A stretch of 64,000 bases of DNA from Staphylococcus xylosus (GTDB lineage: Bacteria; Bacillota; Bacilli; Staphylococcales; Staphylococcaceae), in the NCBI RefSeq assembly GCF_002732165.1, contig NZ_MRZO01000005.1, positions 124,001-188,000 on the forward strand, in the 5' to 3' direction. The notes below the pieces were generated by a model that saw only the letters and a program-made list of their open reading frames with translations, was not told the DNA's origin and did no database searches. Positions 17,034-26,779 of the stretch are shown in pieces (position 1 is the first letter of the stretch; every line of letters begins with the position of its first letter). Position numbers and translations under genes: made by a program.

Positions 17034-18035
17034 ATGTCTGTATTAGTGTTAGGTGGGGCAGGTTATATAGGCAGCCATGCCGTAGATCAATTGATTGAGA
17101 AGGATTACAAAGTTGTAGTTGTAGATAATTTAGGGACAGGACATAGAGAGGCAGTACACCAAGATGCAAAGTTCTATGAAGGTGATATTCGTGACAAAGC
17201 ATTTTTAAACTATGTTTTCACAAATGAACAAATTGAAGGCGTATTTCACTTTTGCGCATATTCTTTAGTTGGAGAATCTGTAGAAAAACCATTAGCTTAT
17301 TTCAATAATAATGTATACGGCTTACAAGTGCTATTAGAGGTAATGTATGAGCACCAAGTAAAACATATTATATTCTCGTCAACGGCAGCAGTATACGGAG
17401 AACCCGATACAGTTCCAATAACTGAAGAAGATTCTAAAAAACCAACGAGCCCTTACGGTGAAAGTAAATTAATGATGGAGAAAATGATGCATTGGAGCCA
17501 TAATGCTTATAATGTAAACTATGCTGCACTACGTTATTTTAATGTTGCTGGTGCCAAACAAGGTGGATGGATAGGTGAAGATCATCGTCCTGAAACGCAT
17601 TTAATTCCTATCGTATTACAAGTAGCATTAGGACAACGTGATGCTTTAACTATTTTTGGTGACGATTATGATACTGAAGATGGTTCTTGTATACGTGATT
17701 ATTTACATGTTGTAGATTTAATAGATGCACATATTCTAGCTTATCAGTATTTACAAAACGGAGGTGAATCGGGTGCGTTTAACTTAGGTAGTAGTCAAGG
17801 ATACTCTGTTTTTGAAATTTTAGAAGCTGCGCGTAAGGTAACTAAAGAACCAATTAAGGCTGAGGTAGGCCCAAGAAGAGCTGGGGATCCGAGTAAATTA
17901 GTTGCGGCAAGTGACAAGGCACAATCTGTCTTAGGTTGGAAGCCACAACATGATAATATTCATGATATTATCGACTCAGCATGGCAATGGCATCATCAGC
18001 ACCCTGATGGTTATCAACAAAGTACGGAGGGATAA
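17034..18035 (+). CDS. galE: UDP-glucose 4-epimerase
   Basis: The 333-aa product is an extended short-chain dehydrogenase: NAD-binding [14 protein letters not shown] at the start, [10 protein letters not shown] with the catalytic serine/threonine, and the YGESK tyrosine-lysine pair (about residues 141-145). It interconverts UDP-galactose and UDP-glucose in the Leloir pathway. ATG 17034 follows GAAGGAAGG; an ATG at 17016 is in frame but lies before that site. galT starts 3 bp after its stop codon. Confidence 0.9.
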   Translation: MSVLVLGGAGYIGSHAVDQLIEKDYKVVVVDNLGTGHREAVHQDAKFYEGDIRDKAFLNYVFTNEQIEGVFHFCAYSLVGESVEKPLAYFNNNVYGLQVLLEVMYEHQVKHIIFSSTAAVYGEPDTVPITEEDSKKPTSPYGESKLMMEKMMHWSHNAYNVNYAALRYFNVAGAKQGGWIGEDHRPETHLIPIVLQVALGQRDALTIFGDDYDTEDGSCIRDYLHVVDLIDAHILAYQYLQNGGESGAFNLGSSQGYSVFEILEAARKVTKEPIKAEVGPRRAGDPSKLVAASDKAQSVLGWKPQHDNIHDIIDSAWQWHHQHPDGYQQSTEG

Positions 18036-18038
18036 CGC

Positions 18039-19529
18039 ATGTTATTAAACCAACAACTAGTGCAACAATTTATTGCACACGCAATTTCATTTGGCGATTA
18101 TGAACAACAAGATAGTATCTATATTCAAAACCAATTATTGCGTATTTTAAATGCACGAGGCGTTATGGAAACGTCAGAATCACCTTTAGCTAAAAACGCT
18201 ACAGCAAATGATATAACACAATATTGGATTAATGAAGCTGTAAATGAAAATTACATTGAAGATGCGTTATACAATAAAGAAATTGTTGAAGCACAACTTT
18301 TAGACATAATTACGCCAAGACCATCTGTTCTTAATAGAAAGTTTAAAGAAGCTTATGAACAATCACCAGAAATAGCGACAAAATATTTTTATGAAATTGC
18401 TAAACGTAATCATTACGTGAAAGAAGACGCGATAGCTAATAATATTAATTATGAAGTGGGCACTGAATATGGTGACATAGAAATTACTATTAATTTATCC
18501 AAACCTGAAAAAGATGCAAAGCAAATTGCTAAAGCTAAAGCCGCGCCGGCTACTGAGTACCCAAAATGTGCTTTATGTATTGAGAATGAAGGGTTTCAGG
18601 GGTCTGTTACGCAAGCAGCACGTACGAATCATCGTGTGGTACGTTTGAATTTAGATGGGGAATCATGGGGATTTCAATACTCTCCGTATGCTTATTTCTT
18701 AGAACATAGCATAGTATTTTCTGAACAACATGTGCCGATGGAAATTAACAAGCAAACTTTTGTTAATTTAATTGATTTTATAAAACAATTTCCCCACTAT
18801 TTTATAGGATCTAATGCAGATATTCCGCTTGTAGGTGGGTCTATATTATCACATAATCACTATCAAACAGGGCAACATATATTCCCGATGGATAATGCAG
18901 CGGAAATTGAAAAATTTACTATAACGGGTTTTTCATCAGTAGAAGCAAGTACTTTAAAATGGCCAATGAGTGTGATTCGATTAAAAAGTGAAAATAGTAA
19001 TGAGCTAATTCAAGCGGCAACACATGTGATGGTACAGTGGAATCAATATTCTGATAATAGTGTAGACATTAAGGCTTATAGTGAAGATGGAGAGAGACAT
19101 CATACGATTACACCTATTGCAAGGTATAGAGATGGATTGTATGAATTGGATATTGTACTGAGAGATAATCAAACTTCTGCGGAGTTTCCAGATGGTATTT
19201 TTCATCCACACAAAGATGTGCAACACATCAAAAAAGAAAATATTGGATTAATCGAAGTGATGGGGATGGCAATATTGCCTGGCCGTTTAAAGGAAGAATT
19301 ACAACAAGTGAAATCATATTTACTAGGTGCAGTTCATGTTGATTTAGGTATTCATCAACAATGGGCTGATGATATGAAACAATCTTATGATATCGATACT
19401 GATAATGTAGATGGCATTGTAGAGAAAGAAGTAGGTTACAAGTTCAAACGTGTATTAGAAGATGCAGGTGTCTTTAAAAATAATGAGGTTGGCCGAGCAG
19501 CGTTTAATCGCTTTATAGACATTTTATGA
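18039..19529 (+). CDS. galT: UDP-glucose-hexose-1-phosphate uridylyltransferase, class II
   Basis: The 496-aa length marks the Firmicutes-type GalT, which is longer than the enterobacterial enzyme. Conserved stretches include KCALCIENEGFQG and GGSILSHNHYQTGQH with clustered histidines. It transfers UMP from UDP-glucose to galactose-1-phosphate. It is the last gene of the gal operon, followed by a strong terminator. Function depends on GalK, which is frameshifted here. Confidence 0.9.
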   Translation: MLLNQQLVQQFIAHAISFGDYEQQDSIYIQNQLLRILNARGVMETSESPLAKNATANDITQYWINEAVNENYIEDALYNKEIVEAQLLDIITPRPSVLNRKFKEAYEQSPEIATKYFYEIAKRNHYVKEDAIANNINYEVGTEYGDIEITINLSKPEKDAKQIAKAKAAPATEYPKCALCIENEGFQGSVTQAARTNHRVVRLNLDGESWGFQYSPYAYFLEHSIVFSEQHVPMEINKQTFVNLIDFIKQFPHYFIGSNADIPLVGGSILSHNHYQTGQHIFPMDNAAEIEKFTITGFSSVEASTLKWPMSVIRLKSENSNELIQAATHVMVQWNQYSDNSVDIKAYSEDGERHHTITPIARYRDGLYELDIVLRDNQTSAEFPDGIFHPHKDVQHIKKENIGLIEVMGMAILPGRLKEELQQVKSYLLGAVHVDLGIHQQWADDMKQSYDIDTDNVDGIVEKEVGYKFKRVLEDAGVFKNNEVGRAAFNRFIDIL

Positions 19530-19558
19530 TTAAAATAAATTATCAATTATAACTTGAA

Positions 19559-19602
19559 AAGGTAGATAAAGTAGCTTCAATGAAACTTTATCTACTTTTT
19601 TA
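19559..19602 (+). terminator. terminator of the gal operon
   Basis: AAGGTAGATAAAGT pairs with ACTTTATCTACTTT with one wobble, followed by a run of T residues. Confidence 0.85.
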
Positions 19603-19722
19603 CTAATTAGGAGTTTGGTGAGGCTATCAAATAATAAAATTTGATTTCCATCTATCATGCTCCTATTTTCTTCCTTTTATTTTGTTATGTGCAAGCATAT
19701 AATAAAGTGAAGGAGTGATATT

Positions 19723-20514
19723 TTGAAAATTAGATCTAAATACATACTTATTACATTTATTGTTCTAACATTCATTTTGACTGGCTGTTCAAACGATAAT
19801 AAAGGTAATGAAAATGCTAAGACGAAAAAAGAAGAAAACCAAAAGCAAGTATTGCATGTTGCTGCAGCAGCAAGTCTTACAGATGCAACAAAAGATTTAG
19901 AAAAAGCGTTTAAAGAGCAACACAACAACGTAGATGTTACCTTTAATTACGGAGGTTCAGGCGCTTTAAGACAGCAAATAGAAAAGGGCGCTCCTGTTGA
20001 TGTTTTCATGTCAGCAAATGAAAAAGATGTCGATGCACTTGTAGATAAAGATCAAGCACAAAATACATATGAATATGCCAAAAATAAGTTAGTGCTTATT
20101 GGTGGGAAAGATAGCGATTATAAATCTGTAACAGATATTAAAGAGGATGACAAATTAGCTATAGGCGAAACGAAATCAGTGCCAGCTGGTAAATATGCTG
20201 AAGAATATCTAAAAAATAATGACTTGTTTGAAAGCGTAAAGTCTAATCTCGTATACGCAAAAGATGTACGCCAAGTATTAAATTATGTTGAACAAGGTAA
20301 TGCACAACTAGGGTATGTTTACCAGACTGACTTATATCAAAGTCAACAAAACGGTAATAGCCAAGTTAAAGCGATTAAGTCAGCAAATTTAAACAAGCCA
20401 ATTGTTTATAAATCAGCAACGATTACAGATAATAAATTAGCTAAAGCATGGGTAGATTTCTTAAAAACAGATAAAGCGAAAGCTATTTTGAAAAAATATA
20501 AATTCGAAGCATAG
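19723..20514 (+). CDS. modA: molybdate-binding lipoprotein ModA
   Basis: The 263-aa product has a lipoprotein signal with lipobox LTGC (Cys 22), then a ModA fold: HVAAAASLTDATKDLEKAF, NYGGSGALRQQIEKGAPVDVFMSAN. Conserved serines in AAASL and GGSGALR bind the oxyanion. It captures molybdate or tungstate outside the membrane. The start is TTG 19723 after GAAGGAG. TATAAT at 19698-19703 is a likely -10 box. It leads modA-modB-modC. Confidence 0.88.
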   Translation: MKIRSKYILITFIVLTFILTGCSNDNKGNENAKTKKEENQKQVLHVAAAASLTDATKDLEKAFKEQHNNVDVTFNYGGSGALRQQIEKGAPVDVFMSANEKDVDALVDKDQAQNTYEYAKNKLVLIGGKDSDYKSVTDIKEDDKLAIGETKSVPAGKYAEEYLKNNDLFESVKSNLVYAKDVRQVLNYVEQGNAQLGYVYQTDLYQSQQNGNSQVKAIKSANLNKPIVYKSATITDNKLAKAWVDFLKTDKAKAILKKYKFEA

Positions 20515-20526
20515 GAGGTTTTAGCA

Positions 20527-21198
20527 ATGCAAGATATGACACCATTTTGGATATCACTTAAAGTAGCACTAATTAGCACTATTATTGTTACTTTTATGGG
20601 AATTTTAATATCAAAATGGTTATATAAACGCCATGGTATCATTGCTAGAATCTTAGAAAGTGTCATTGTCTTACCCATTGTCTTACCGCCGACTGTAATG
20701 GGTTTTATATTGCTAATTGTCTTTTCACCACAAAGTTATGTAGGTGCATTTTTTAAGGATATATTAAATATGCCAGTAGTTTTCACTTTGACTGGTGCAG
20801 TTATTGCATCTGTAATTGTAAGTTTTCCATTAATGTATCAGCATACGGTACAAGGCTTTCGCAACATTGATCATAAAATGCTAAATACCGCTAGAACAAT
20901 GGGGGCCAGTGAGAATAAAATATTTTTCAAACTAATCTTTCCTCTATCGAAACGACCAATACTTTCAGGCATTATGATGAGCTTTGCACGTGCTATTGGT
21001 GAATTTGGGGCGACGCTCATGGTTGCTGGTTATATTCCAAATAAAACGAACACCTTACCATTAGAAATTTATTTCTTAGTAGAACAAGGTAAAGAAAATC
21101 AAGCTTGGTTATGGGTGATTGTGTTAGTAGCATTTGCAATTACTGTGATTGGAACTATAAATATATTAAATAAAGATCGTTTTCGGGAGGTGGACTAA
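20527..21198 (+). CDS. modB: molybdate ABC transporter permease ModB
   Basis: The 223-aa product has five to six membrane helices, the segment VLPIVLPPTVMGFILL typical of ModB, and the ATPase-docking loop ARTMGASENKIFFKLIFPLSKR. A later GEFGATLMVAGYIP motif is also family-typical. It forms the membrane channel with ModC as motor. It starts 12 bp after modA with AGGAGGT before the ATG. Confidence 0.9.
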   Translation: MQDMTPFWISLKVALISTIIVTFMGILISKWLYKRHGIIARILESVIVLPIVLPPTVMGFILLIVFSPQSYVGAFFKDILNMPVVFTLTGAVIASVIVSFPLMYQHTVQGFRNIDHKMLNTARTMGASENKIFFKLIFPLSKRPILSGIMMSFARAIGEFGATLMVAGYIPNKTNTLPLEIYFLVEQGKENQAWLWVIVLVAFAITVIGTINILNKDRFREVD

Positions 21199-21804
21199 TT
21201 GTTGAAGATATATTTAAATCATCTATTAAAAAATCAACAATTAAAAATCCACATTGAAGACAGTGAGCCTAAAATTTATGCGATTAAAGGTCCATCGGGA
21301 ATTGGTAAAACGACATTATTAAACATGATAGCTGGTTTAAGGAAACCCAATAAAGCCTTTATTCAACTCAATGGCCATGTTATTTATGATACAAAGCAAG
21401 CTATAGACGTGAAAATTCAAAAACGAAATATTGGTTATTTATTCCAAGATTATCAATTATTTCCTAATATGAATGTTTATCAAAACATAACTTTTATGGC
21501 AAAACCGTCTCAACATATAGATAGTCTTATACAACAATTGAACATAGAGCATTTAAAGACTCAGTATCCCTTGAGACTTTCAGGCGGTGAATCACAGCGT
21601 GTGGCATTAGCAAGAACGCTAAGCACAAGGCCGGATTTGATTTTACTAGATGAGCCATTTTCAAGTTTAGATGACACTACTAAAGCAGAAAGCATGCAGC
21701 TTGTTAAACATATATTTGAACAGTGGCGAATACCTATTATATTTGTGACACATTCCGATTACGAAGCTACTACTCTAGCGCATGAAGTTATAAATATCAA
21801 ATGA
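21199..21804 (+). CDS. modC: molybdate ABC transporter ATPase ModC, short form
   Basis: The 201-aa ATPase has Walker A GPSGIGKTT, Q-loop LFQDYQLF, signature LSGGESQRV, Walker B LILLDEPFSS and H-loop VTHSD. It lacks the C-terminal MOP domain that senses molybdate in the enterobacterial ModC (about 350 aa). The TTG start directly follows the modB stop codon. GGGAGGTG lies inside the end of modB. Confidence 0.88.
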   Translation: MLKIYLNHLLKNQQLKIHIEDSEPKIYAIKGPSGIGKTTLLNMIAGLRKPNKAFIQLNGHVIYDTKQAIDVKIQKRNIGYLFQDYQLFPNMNVYQNITFMAKPSQHIDSLIQQLNIEHLKTQYPLRLSGGESQRVALARTLSTRPDLILLDEPFSSLDDTTKAESMQLVKHIFEQWRIPIIFVTHSDYEATTLAHEVINIK

Positions 21805-21805
21805 G

Positions 21806-21862
21806 TTTAACGTTGTATTGCATTTATACAAAATATTGAAGACGTTAAATAGTTTGGGGTTT
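21806..21862 (+). terminator. possible weak terminator after modC
   Basis: TTTAACGT (21806-21813) and ACGTTAAA (21842-21849) are perfect inverted repeats, followed by a T-rich stretch with GGGG in between. Weaker than the nearby bidirectional hairpin. Confidence 0.35.
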
Positions 21863-21932
21863 TTAATGTTCAACACTGCCATGTTTATATGGTAATGGAT
21901 GACGATAGGAAAGCATTTTAGAAGCCCAAATT

Positions 21933-21971
21933 AAAAAGGCATAAAGTTCCGATTGGAACTTTATGCCTTTT
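21933..21971. terminator. bidirectional terminator, modC / GbsR-like gene
   Basis: A 17-bp perfect stem with core GGCATAAAGTTCC and a 4-base loop has A and T tracts at either end. It overlaps the stop codon of the leftward regulator gene. Confidence 0.9.
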
Positions 21972-22527
21972 ACTCGTTATGGATATTTGGAATAGGGAAA
22001 TGTTCGAAAATTTCTCCATTATGAAGTGATTCAGATAATGTAGATAACCAAGCATAATATACTTTAGAATGATCTAATTGTTTTAACATTTCTTTAGCTT
22101 CTTCGATGACTTCTTTAGATGCACTTTCTGAATGAATAATGGGGTCCAATAATTTTTCTGCTCGTTGAATTGCTTCTAAATTTAATTTAATCTCTCTGTT
22201 CCATTTTTGTGAGAAAAAATTACCGAAGAAAGTAAAGAAATCTTTTTCAGCAACAAAATGTTGTTTTCTACTACCACGCGTAAATTGTTGTTTAACGCCG
22301 TCAAATTCTTGAAGCTTTTTAACTCCTGCACTCATACTTGGTTTACTCATTTGTAATTCGTAGCGCATTTCATCCAGTGTCATGCTTTTTTGTTCGAACA
22401 CCATCGTTCCATATAAATTGCCAACGCTACGATTTACACCGTAAAGATCCATAGTCTCGCCTATAGAATTAATCACGATGTCTTTAGCTTGTGTTAATAG
22501 TTGTTCATAATCCTTTGAACGTGCCAT
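21970..22527 (-). CDS. GbsR/MarR-family transcriptional regulator
   Basis: A 185-aa protein with a MarR-like winged helix near residues 40-95 (MTLDEMRYELQMSKPSMSAGVKKL is the helix-turn-helix region) and a helical C-terminal part. It resembles GbsR/CudC-type regulators, which respond to choline or osmolytes in relatives; no such target gene is present here. It sits between the molybdate transporter and the cofactor genes and is divergent from moeB. Its target is unknown. Confidence 0.7.
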   Translation of the reverse strand: MARSKDYEQLLTQAKDIVINSIGETMDLYGVNRSVGNLYGTMVFEQKSMTLDEMRYELQMSKPSMSAGVKKLQEFDGVKQQFTRGSRKQHFVAEKDFFTFFGNFFSQKWNREIKLNLEAIQRAEKLLDPIIHSESASKEVIEEAKEMLKQLDHSKVYYAWLSTLSESLHNGEIFEHFPIPNIHNE

Positions 22528-22698
22528 TGATTCACCTCCGAATAATATTCAACTCATTGTACCACGAACATTTATGTATGGGGTATGATTAATTAATATA
22601 TAGCGTATTGAGAATAATTTCAATATAGAAATAAACTTCCAATCATAAAGATTTAACATAGGGAAAACGCTACTTTTTATAATATTAATAGCAAAACA

Positions 22699-22727
22699 TT
22701 GTTACATTGTAAACCAAGATTTATAAT
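22699..22727 (+). promoter_or_regulatory. promoter of moeB-moaB
   Basis: TTGTTA (22699-22704), exactly 17 nt, TATAAT (22722-22727). Confidence 0.75.
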
Positions 22728-22759
22728 GGAAATAATGATGTATAGAAAGGGTAATGCCT

Positions 22760-23764
22760 GTGACTAAAGATCGCTATTCGAGACAAACGTTATTTAAACA
22801 CATTGGTTCTATCGGCCAAGATAAAATTATAAACGCGCATGTCGTGATTATTGGGATGGGTGCTTTAGGGACGCATCTTGCTGAAAGTTTAGTTCGCGCT
22901 GGATTAGGTGAGCTTACAATTGTGGATAGAGATTATATTGAGTTCAGTAATTTACAAAGACAAACTTTATATACGGAAACTGATGCACATGAAGCATTAC
23001 CTAAAGTCGTAGCAGCTGAACGGCATTTAATGGCAATTCGCCAAGATTTAAATTTAAGTTGTCATATTGCACATGTTGATCGACAGTTTATGGATGATCA
23101 TTGTAAAAATGTACAGCTGATATTAGATGCGACAGATAATTTTGAAACGCGCCAATTAATCAACGATTTCGCATATCAGCAAAGGATTCCTTGGATTTAT
23201 GGTGGTGTCGTAGAAAGTACATATATAGAAACCGCGTTTATTCCAGGTTTAACACCGTGTTTTAATTGTTTGATGCCACAATTACCTGTTATTAATAGAA
23301 CTTGTGATACAGTTGGTGTCATTCAACCATCTGTAAGCATGACTACAAGTTTACAGATGAGAGATGCGTTAAAAGTGTTAACCCAGCAAGACATTACAAC
23401 CAAAGTAACATATGGAGACTTATGGGAGGGGACACATTTTACGTTTGGTTATAGTAAATTACAGCGACCGCATTGTCCAACCTGTGGGGAATCACCTACA
23501 TATCCATATTTAAACGAAACAAAGCGTCAATTTGTGAGTTTATGTGGGAGAGATACGGTACAGTATGAAAACCCTAACATTTCCCAGGAAATATTAGAAG
23601 CATTTTTAATAGAATATCAAATTCCGTTTAAGCGAAACGACTATCTGCTTCAATTTAAATACAAAGGGTATCGAATAGTAAGTTTCAAAAGTGGGAGAAT
23701 ACTGATACATGGTATGACCAAGCCTAACTCGGCTATTACACTAATGAATCAACTTTTTGGATAA
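22760..23764 (+). CDS. moeB: molybdopterin-synthase adenylyltransferase, MoeB/ThiF family
   Basis: The 334-aa E1-like enzyme has the nucleotide-binding loop IGMGALGTHLAESL, the arginine segment DRDYIEFSNLQRQ, and zinc ligands in PCFNCL and HCPTCGE. It adenylates the C-terminal glycine of MoaD so that sulfur can be added. A C-terminal extension of about 80 residues resembles a reduced rhodanese-like domain without an obvious active cysteine. I chose GTG 22760, 8 nt after AGAAAGGG; ATG 22754 is only 2 nt from that site. moaB follows 11 bp downstream. Confidence 0.85.
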   Translation: MTKDRYSRQTLFKHIGSIGQDKIINAHVVIIGMGALGTHLAESLVRAGLGELTIVDRDYIEFSNLQRQTLYTETDAHEALPKVVAAERHLMAIRQDLNLSCHIAHVDRQFMDDHCKNVQLILDATDNFETRQLINDFAYQQRIPWIYGGVVESTYIETAFIPGLTPCFNCLMPQLPVINRTCDTVGVIQPSVSMTTSLQMRDALKVLTQQDITTKVTYGDLWEGTHFTFGYSKLQRPHCPTCGESPTYPYLNETKRQFVSLCGRDTVQYENPNISQEILEAFLIEYQIPFKRNDYLLQFKYKGYRIVSFKSGRILIHGMTKPNSAITLMNQLFG

Positions 23765-23775
23765 AGGAGAATTAG

Positions 23776-24276
23776 ATGCATACAAATGTTAAATTAGATA
23801 AAAATATTAATTGTGCGATACTAACTGTATCTGATACAAGAAACTACGATACAGATAAAGGCGGAAAATTAGCAATATCACTTTTGTCTGAATTAAACGT
23901 TCATATTTCTGATAATCATTACCGTATTGTAAAAGATGATATTGCTGTAATACAAACTCAGTTAAAGCAATGGTCGACTGAAGCAATTGACGTTATTATC
24001 ACTACGGGTGGCACAGGAATTGCACAAAGAGATGTGACTATAGAAGCAGTTTCATCTCTTATCACAAAAGAAATTGAAGGATTTGGAGAGTTGTTTAGAT
24101 ATCTTAGTTATACTGAAGACGTTGGGAGTCGTGCATTATTATCAAGGGCGATTGCAGGTACAGTTGGTAAGCAGTTAATTTTTAGTTTGCCTGGTTCTAC
24201 TGGCGCAGTTAAATTAGCATTGAACAAGCTCATCAAACCTGAATTAAATCATCTAGTTCAAGAAATAACAAAATAA
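23776..24276 (+). CDS. moaB: molybdenum cofactor biosynthesis protein MoaB/MogA-like
   Basis: The 166-aa protein has the MoCF_biosynth fold: ILTVSDTR near the start, [13 protein letters not shown] and [19 protein letters not shown]. This family adenylates molybdopterin before metal insertion by MoeA. GGAGAA precedes the ATG. It forms an operon with moeB and is convergent with moaC. Confidence 0.88.
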   Translation: MHTNVKLDKNINCAILTVSDTRNYDTDKGGKLAISLLSELNVHISDNHYRIVKDDIAVIQTQLKQWSTEAIDVIITTGGTGIAQRDVTIEAVSSLITKEIEGFGELFRYLSYTEDVGSRALLSRAIAGTVGKQLIFSLPGSTGAVKLALNKLIKPELNHLVQEITK

Positions 24277-24277
24277 A

Positions 24278-24330
24278 TAGGATAGAAGACAAAAATCAAA
24301 AAATTTCAATTGATTTTGTATTCTATCCTA
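24278..24330. terminator. hairpin between convergent moaB and moaC
   Basis: TAGGATAGAA (24278-24287) pairs perfectly with TTCTATCCTA (24321-24330), with further pairing inside (CAAAAATCAA with TTGATTTTG, one A unpaired). It lacks a long T-run. Confidence 0.55.
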
Positions 24331-24480
24331 ATAACTTAGCTCAATCGTCAGAACATTTGATATACATAGCGGTATCTATTTACCAAACACATTGTTAATT
24401 TTAAATTTATATAGTAGCTAAGTCATATTGTGAAATATAATATGGTGTGGCTGTGTCTAATAAGCGCGTAAAACCGAGTA

Positions 24481-24966
24481 TTAATTGGGTCGTTGGAAGT
24501 CACCAGATTTACCACCAGTTTTGGATAGCAAATATGTTTCACCGATAATCATACTTTTATCTAAAGCTTTCGTCATGTCATAAACAGTTAACGCAACTAC
24601 AGATGCTGCAGTAAGTGCTTCCATTTCAACACCAGTTTTTCCGGTTGTTGAAACGCTCGCTTGGATATTTAAAGTAAATGATGCTTCGTTTTCTTTCCAA
24701 TTAAATGAAACATCAATCCCAGTAAGTGGTAATGGATGACACATAGGAATAATATCAGCAGTATTTTTAGCAGCCATGATACCTGCGATTTGTGCAGTAT
24801 TGAGCACATTACCTTTTTTATTTGTATTATCGACAATTTGCTGATAAATTGCTTGATTAACTGTAATACTTGAATGCGCAATGGCTGTTCGTTTGGTAAT
24901 ATTTTTTTCTGAGACATCAACCATTTTAGCATTACCTTGTTCATTAATATGTGTGAATTCAGACAA
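24481..24966 (-). CDS. moaC: cyclic pyranopterin monophosphate synthase MoaC
   Basis: The 161-aa product shows the MoaC signature: [15 protein letters not shown] at the start, then [14 protein letters not shown] and [21 protein letters not shown]. With MoaA it makes the first intermediate of molybdenum cofactor synthesis from GTP. It is transcribed alone and away from moeA, from a 65-bp shared promoter gap. GGAGGG precedes the ATG. Confidence 0.93.
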   Translation of the reverse strand: MSEFTHINEQGNAKMVDVSEKNITKRTAIAHSSITVNQAIYQQIVDNTNKKGNVLNTAQIAGIMAAKNTADIIPMCHPLPLTGIDVSFNWKENEASFTLNIQASVSTTGKTGVEMEALTAASVVALTVYDMTKALDKSMIIGETYLLSKTGGKSGDFQRPN

Positions 24967-25031
24967 AGATATCCCTCCTAATCGTTTCCTAGTATATCAC
25001 GAAATCCATTTTTTTAAGGAGTAGATTTTAA

Positions 25032-26291
25032 ATGCCAATTGAAAAAAGAAACCCAATCCCAGTAAGAGAAGCAATTAATCGCGTTGTAAGTCAAGATATA
25101 TATACTAAACAAATCGAAGTGCCTTTAGAAAGCAGCGTAAATTATATATTAGCGGAAGATATTGTAGCAACATATGAAATTCCGAGATTTAATAAATCTC
25201 CTTACGATGGATTTGCGCTGAGAAGTAAAGATACTGAAGGTGCCAATGGAGAGCATAGAATCAATTTTACAGTGATTGATCATATTGGTGCAGGCTCAGT
25301 TTCAGAAAAAGAAGTAGGACCTTTTGAAGCGGTGCGTATTATGACAGGTGCTGAAATGCCCAAAGGTGCAGATGCAGTAGTAATGTTAGAACAAACTGTA
25401 GAAGATGAACAAAGCTTTACCATAAGAAAATCTTTTAATGTGAATGAAAACGTATCTTTAAAAGGTGAGGAAACGCAAATTGGTGATACAGTACTAAATA
25501 AAGGACAACAAATCAATCCGGGTGCTATAGCAGTGCTTGCAACGTATGGTTATACACAGGTTAAAGTTTTTGATAAGCCTAGTATCGGTGTTATTGCGAC
25601 AGGAAGTGAGTTGTTAGAAGTTGGTGATGACATAGAACCAGGTAAAATTAGAAATTCAAATGGGCCCATGATTGCAGCTTTAAGTCAAAAGTTTAATTTA
25701 GATGTAGCATCATACCAAATTCAAGAAGATGATTTGAAAAGTAGTATTCAAGTTGTAAAAGAAGCTATGGCTAAACATGATATTGTTATCACAACAGGAG
25801 GTGTTTCTGTTGGTGATTTTGATTATTTACCACAAATTTATGACGAGATTAATGCAGAAGTGTTATTTAACAAAATTGCTATGCGACCTGGCAGTGTGAC
25901 AACAGTTGCAGTGGCTGAAGGTAAATATTTATTCGGTCTATCTGGTAATCCGTCGGCATGTTTTACTGGTTTTGAACTATATGTCAAACCTGCTGTACTG
26001 CATATGATGGGGGCAACAGCGATTTATCCTCAAATGATACAGGCAACTTTAATGGAAGATTTAACTAAAGCCAATCCATTTACACGTTTTGTGCGAGCGA
26101 CGGCTACTTTTAACGGAAAAGCGATGACAGTGGTGCCTTCGGGCTTTAATAAATCAGGTGCCGTCGTTGCTATCGCACACAGTAATGCGATGATCATGTT
26201 ACCAGGCGGCACAAGGGGCTATCAAAAAGGTTATACAGTAGATGTTATTTTAACGGATTCACAAGCTTATGAAACGGATTGCTTTATATGA
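25032..26291 (+). CDS. moeA: molybdopterin molybdenumtransferase MoeA
   Basis: The 419-aa product has the MoeA domains: an N-terminal segment with EIPRFNKSPYDGFALR, a MoCF domain with ITTGGVSVGDFDYLPQ and FGLSGNPSACFTG, and a C-terminal beta domain. It inserts molybdate into adenylated molybdopterin. AAGGAG precedes the ATG. It starts a tight rightward operon moeA-mobB-moaE-moaD-mobA-moaA with overlapping or near-adjacent genes. Confidence 0.92.
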   Translation: MPIEKRNPIPVREAINRVVSQDIYTKQIEVPLESSVNYILAEDIVATYEIPRFNKSPYDGFALRSKDTEGANGEHRINFTVIDHIGAGSVSEKEVGPFEAVRIMTGAEMPKGADAVVMLEQTVEDEQSFTIRKSFNVNENVSLKGEETQIGDTVLNKGQQINPGAIAVLATYGYTQVKVFDKPSIGVIATGSELLEVGDDIEPGKIRNSNGPMIAALSQKFNLDVASYQIQEDDLKSSIQVVKEAMAKHDIVITTGGVSVGDFDYLPQIYDEINAEVLFNKIAMRPGSVTTVAVAEGKYLFGLSGNPSACFTGFELYVKPAVLHMMGATAIYPQMIQATLMEDLTKANPFTRFVRATATFNGKAMTVVPSGFNKSGAVVAIAHSNAMIMLPGGTRGYQKGYTVDVILTDSQAYETDCFI

Positions 26292-26779
26292 TTCTACAAA
26301 TAGTAGGTTTTAAAAACTCAGGAAAGACTACTTTGATGACACATACAATTAAACTTTTGAAAGCGCATGACTTAACTGTTGCTACTATAAAGCATCATGG
26401 ACAACATCAACAAGATTTCCAAGATAATGATATTACGTTACAAAAAGACCATGTGGATCATATGAAACATTTTCATGCTGGTGCTGATCAAAGTATTGTA
26501 CAAGGGAATTTATATCAACAAACAGTGACAAGAACTGAGAAACAAAGTCTTGATGAAATCATAAATGAATCTGTTACAATAGACAATAACATCATATTAG
26601 TAGAAGGTTTTAAAAATGCAGGTTTTGATAAAGTGGCTGTATACACTGATGAAAATGAGCGAAAGTCTTTAGGCAAGCTTTCCAATGTACAGTACTATAT
26701 GAAAATGAATGATATTAATGCAATGGAGCAATACGACAATTGGTTATTAACTTATTTTAAGATAAAAGGAATGCATTAA
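26288..26779 (+). CDS. mobB: molybdopterin-guanine dinucleotide biosynthesis protein MobB
   Basis: The 163-aa GTP-binding P-loop protein has Walker A GFKNSGKTT near the start and ILVEGFKNAGFDKV as the second motif. It assists MobA. ATG 26288 overlaps the moeA stop as ATGA, suggesting coupled translation; a TTG at 26279 is in frame but has no advantage. Confidence 0.88.
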   Translation: MILQIVGFKNSGKTTLMTHTIKLLKAHDLTVATIKHHGQHQQDFQDNDITLQKDHVDHMKHFHAGADQSIVQGNLYQQTVTRTEKQSLDEIINESVTIDNNIILVEGFKNAGFDKVAVYTDENERKSLGKLSNVQYYMKMNDINAMEQYDNWLLTYFKIKGMH

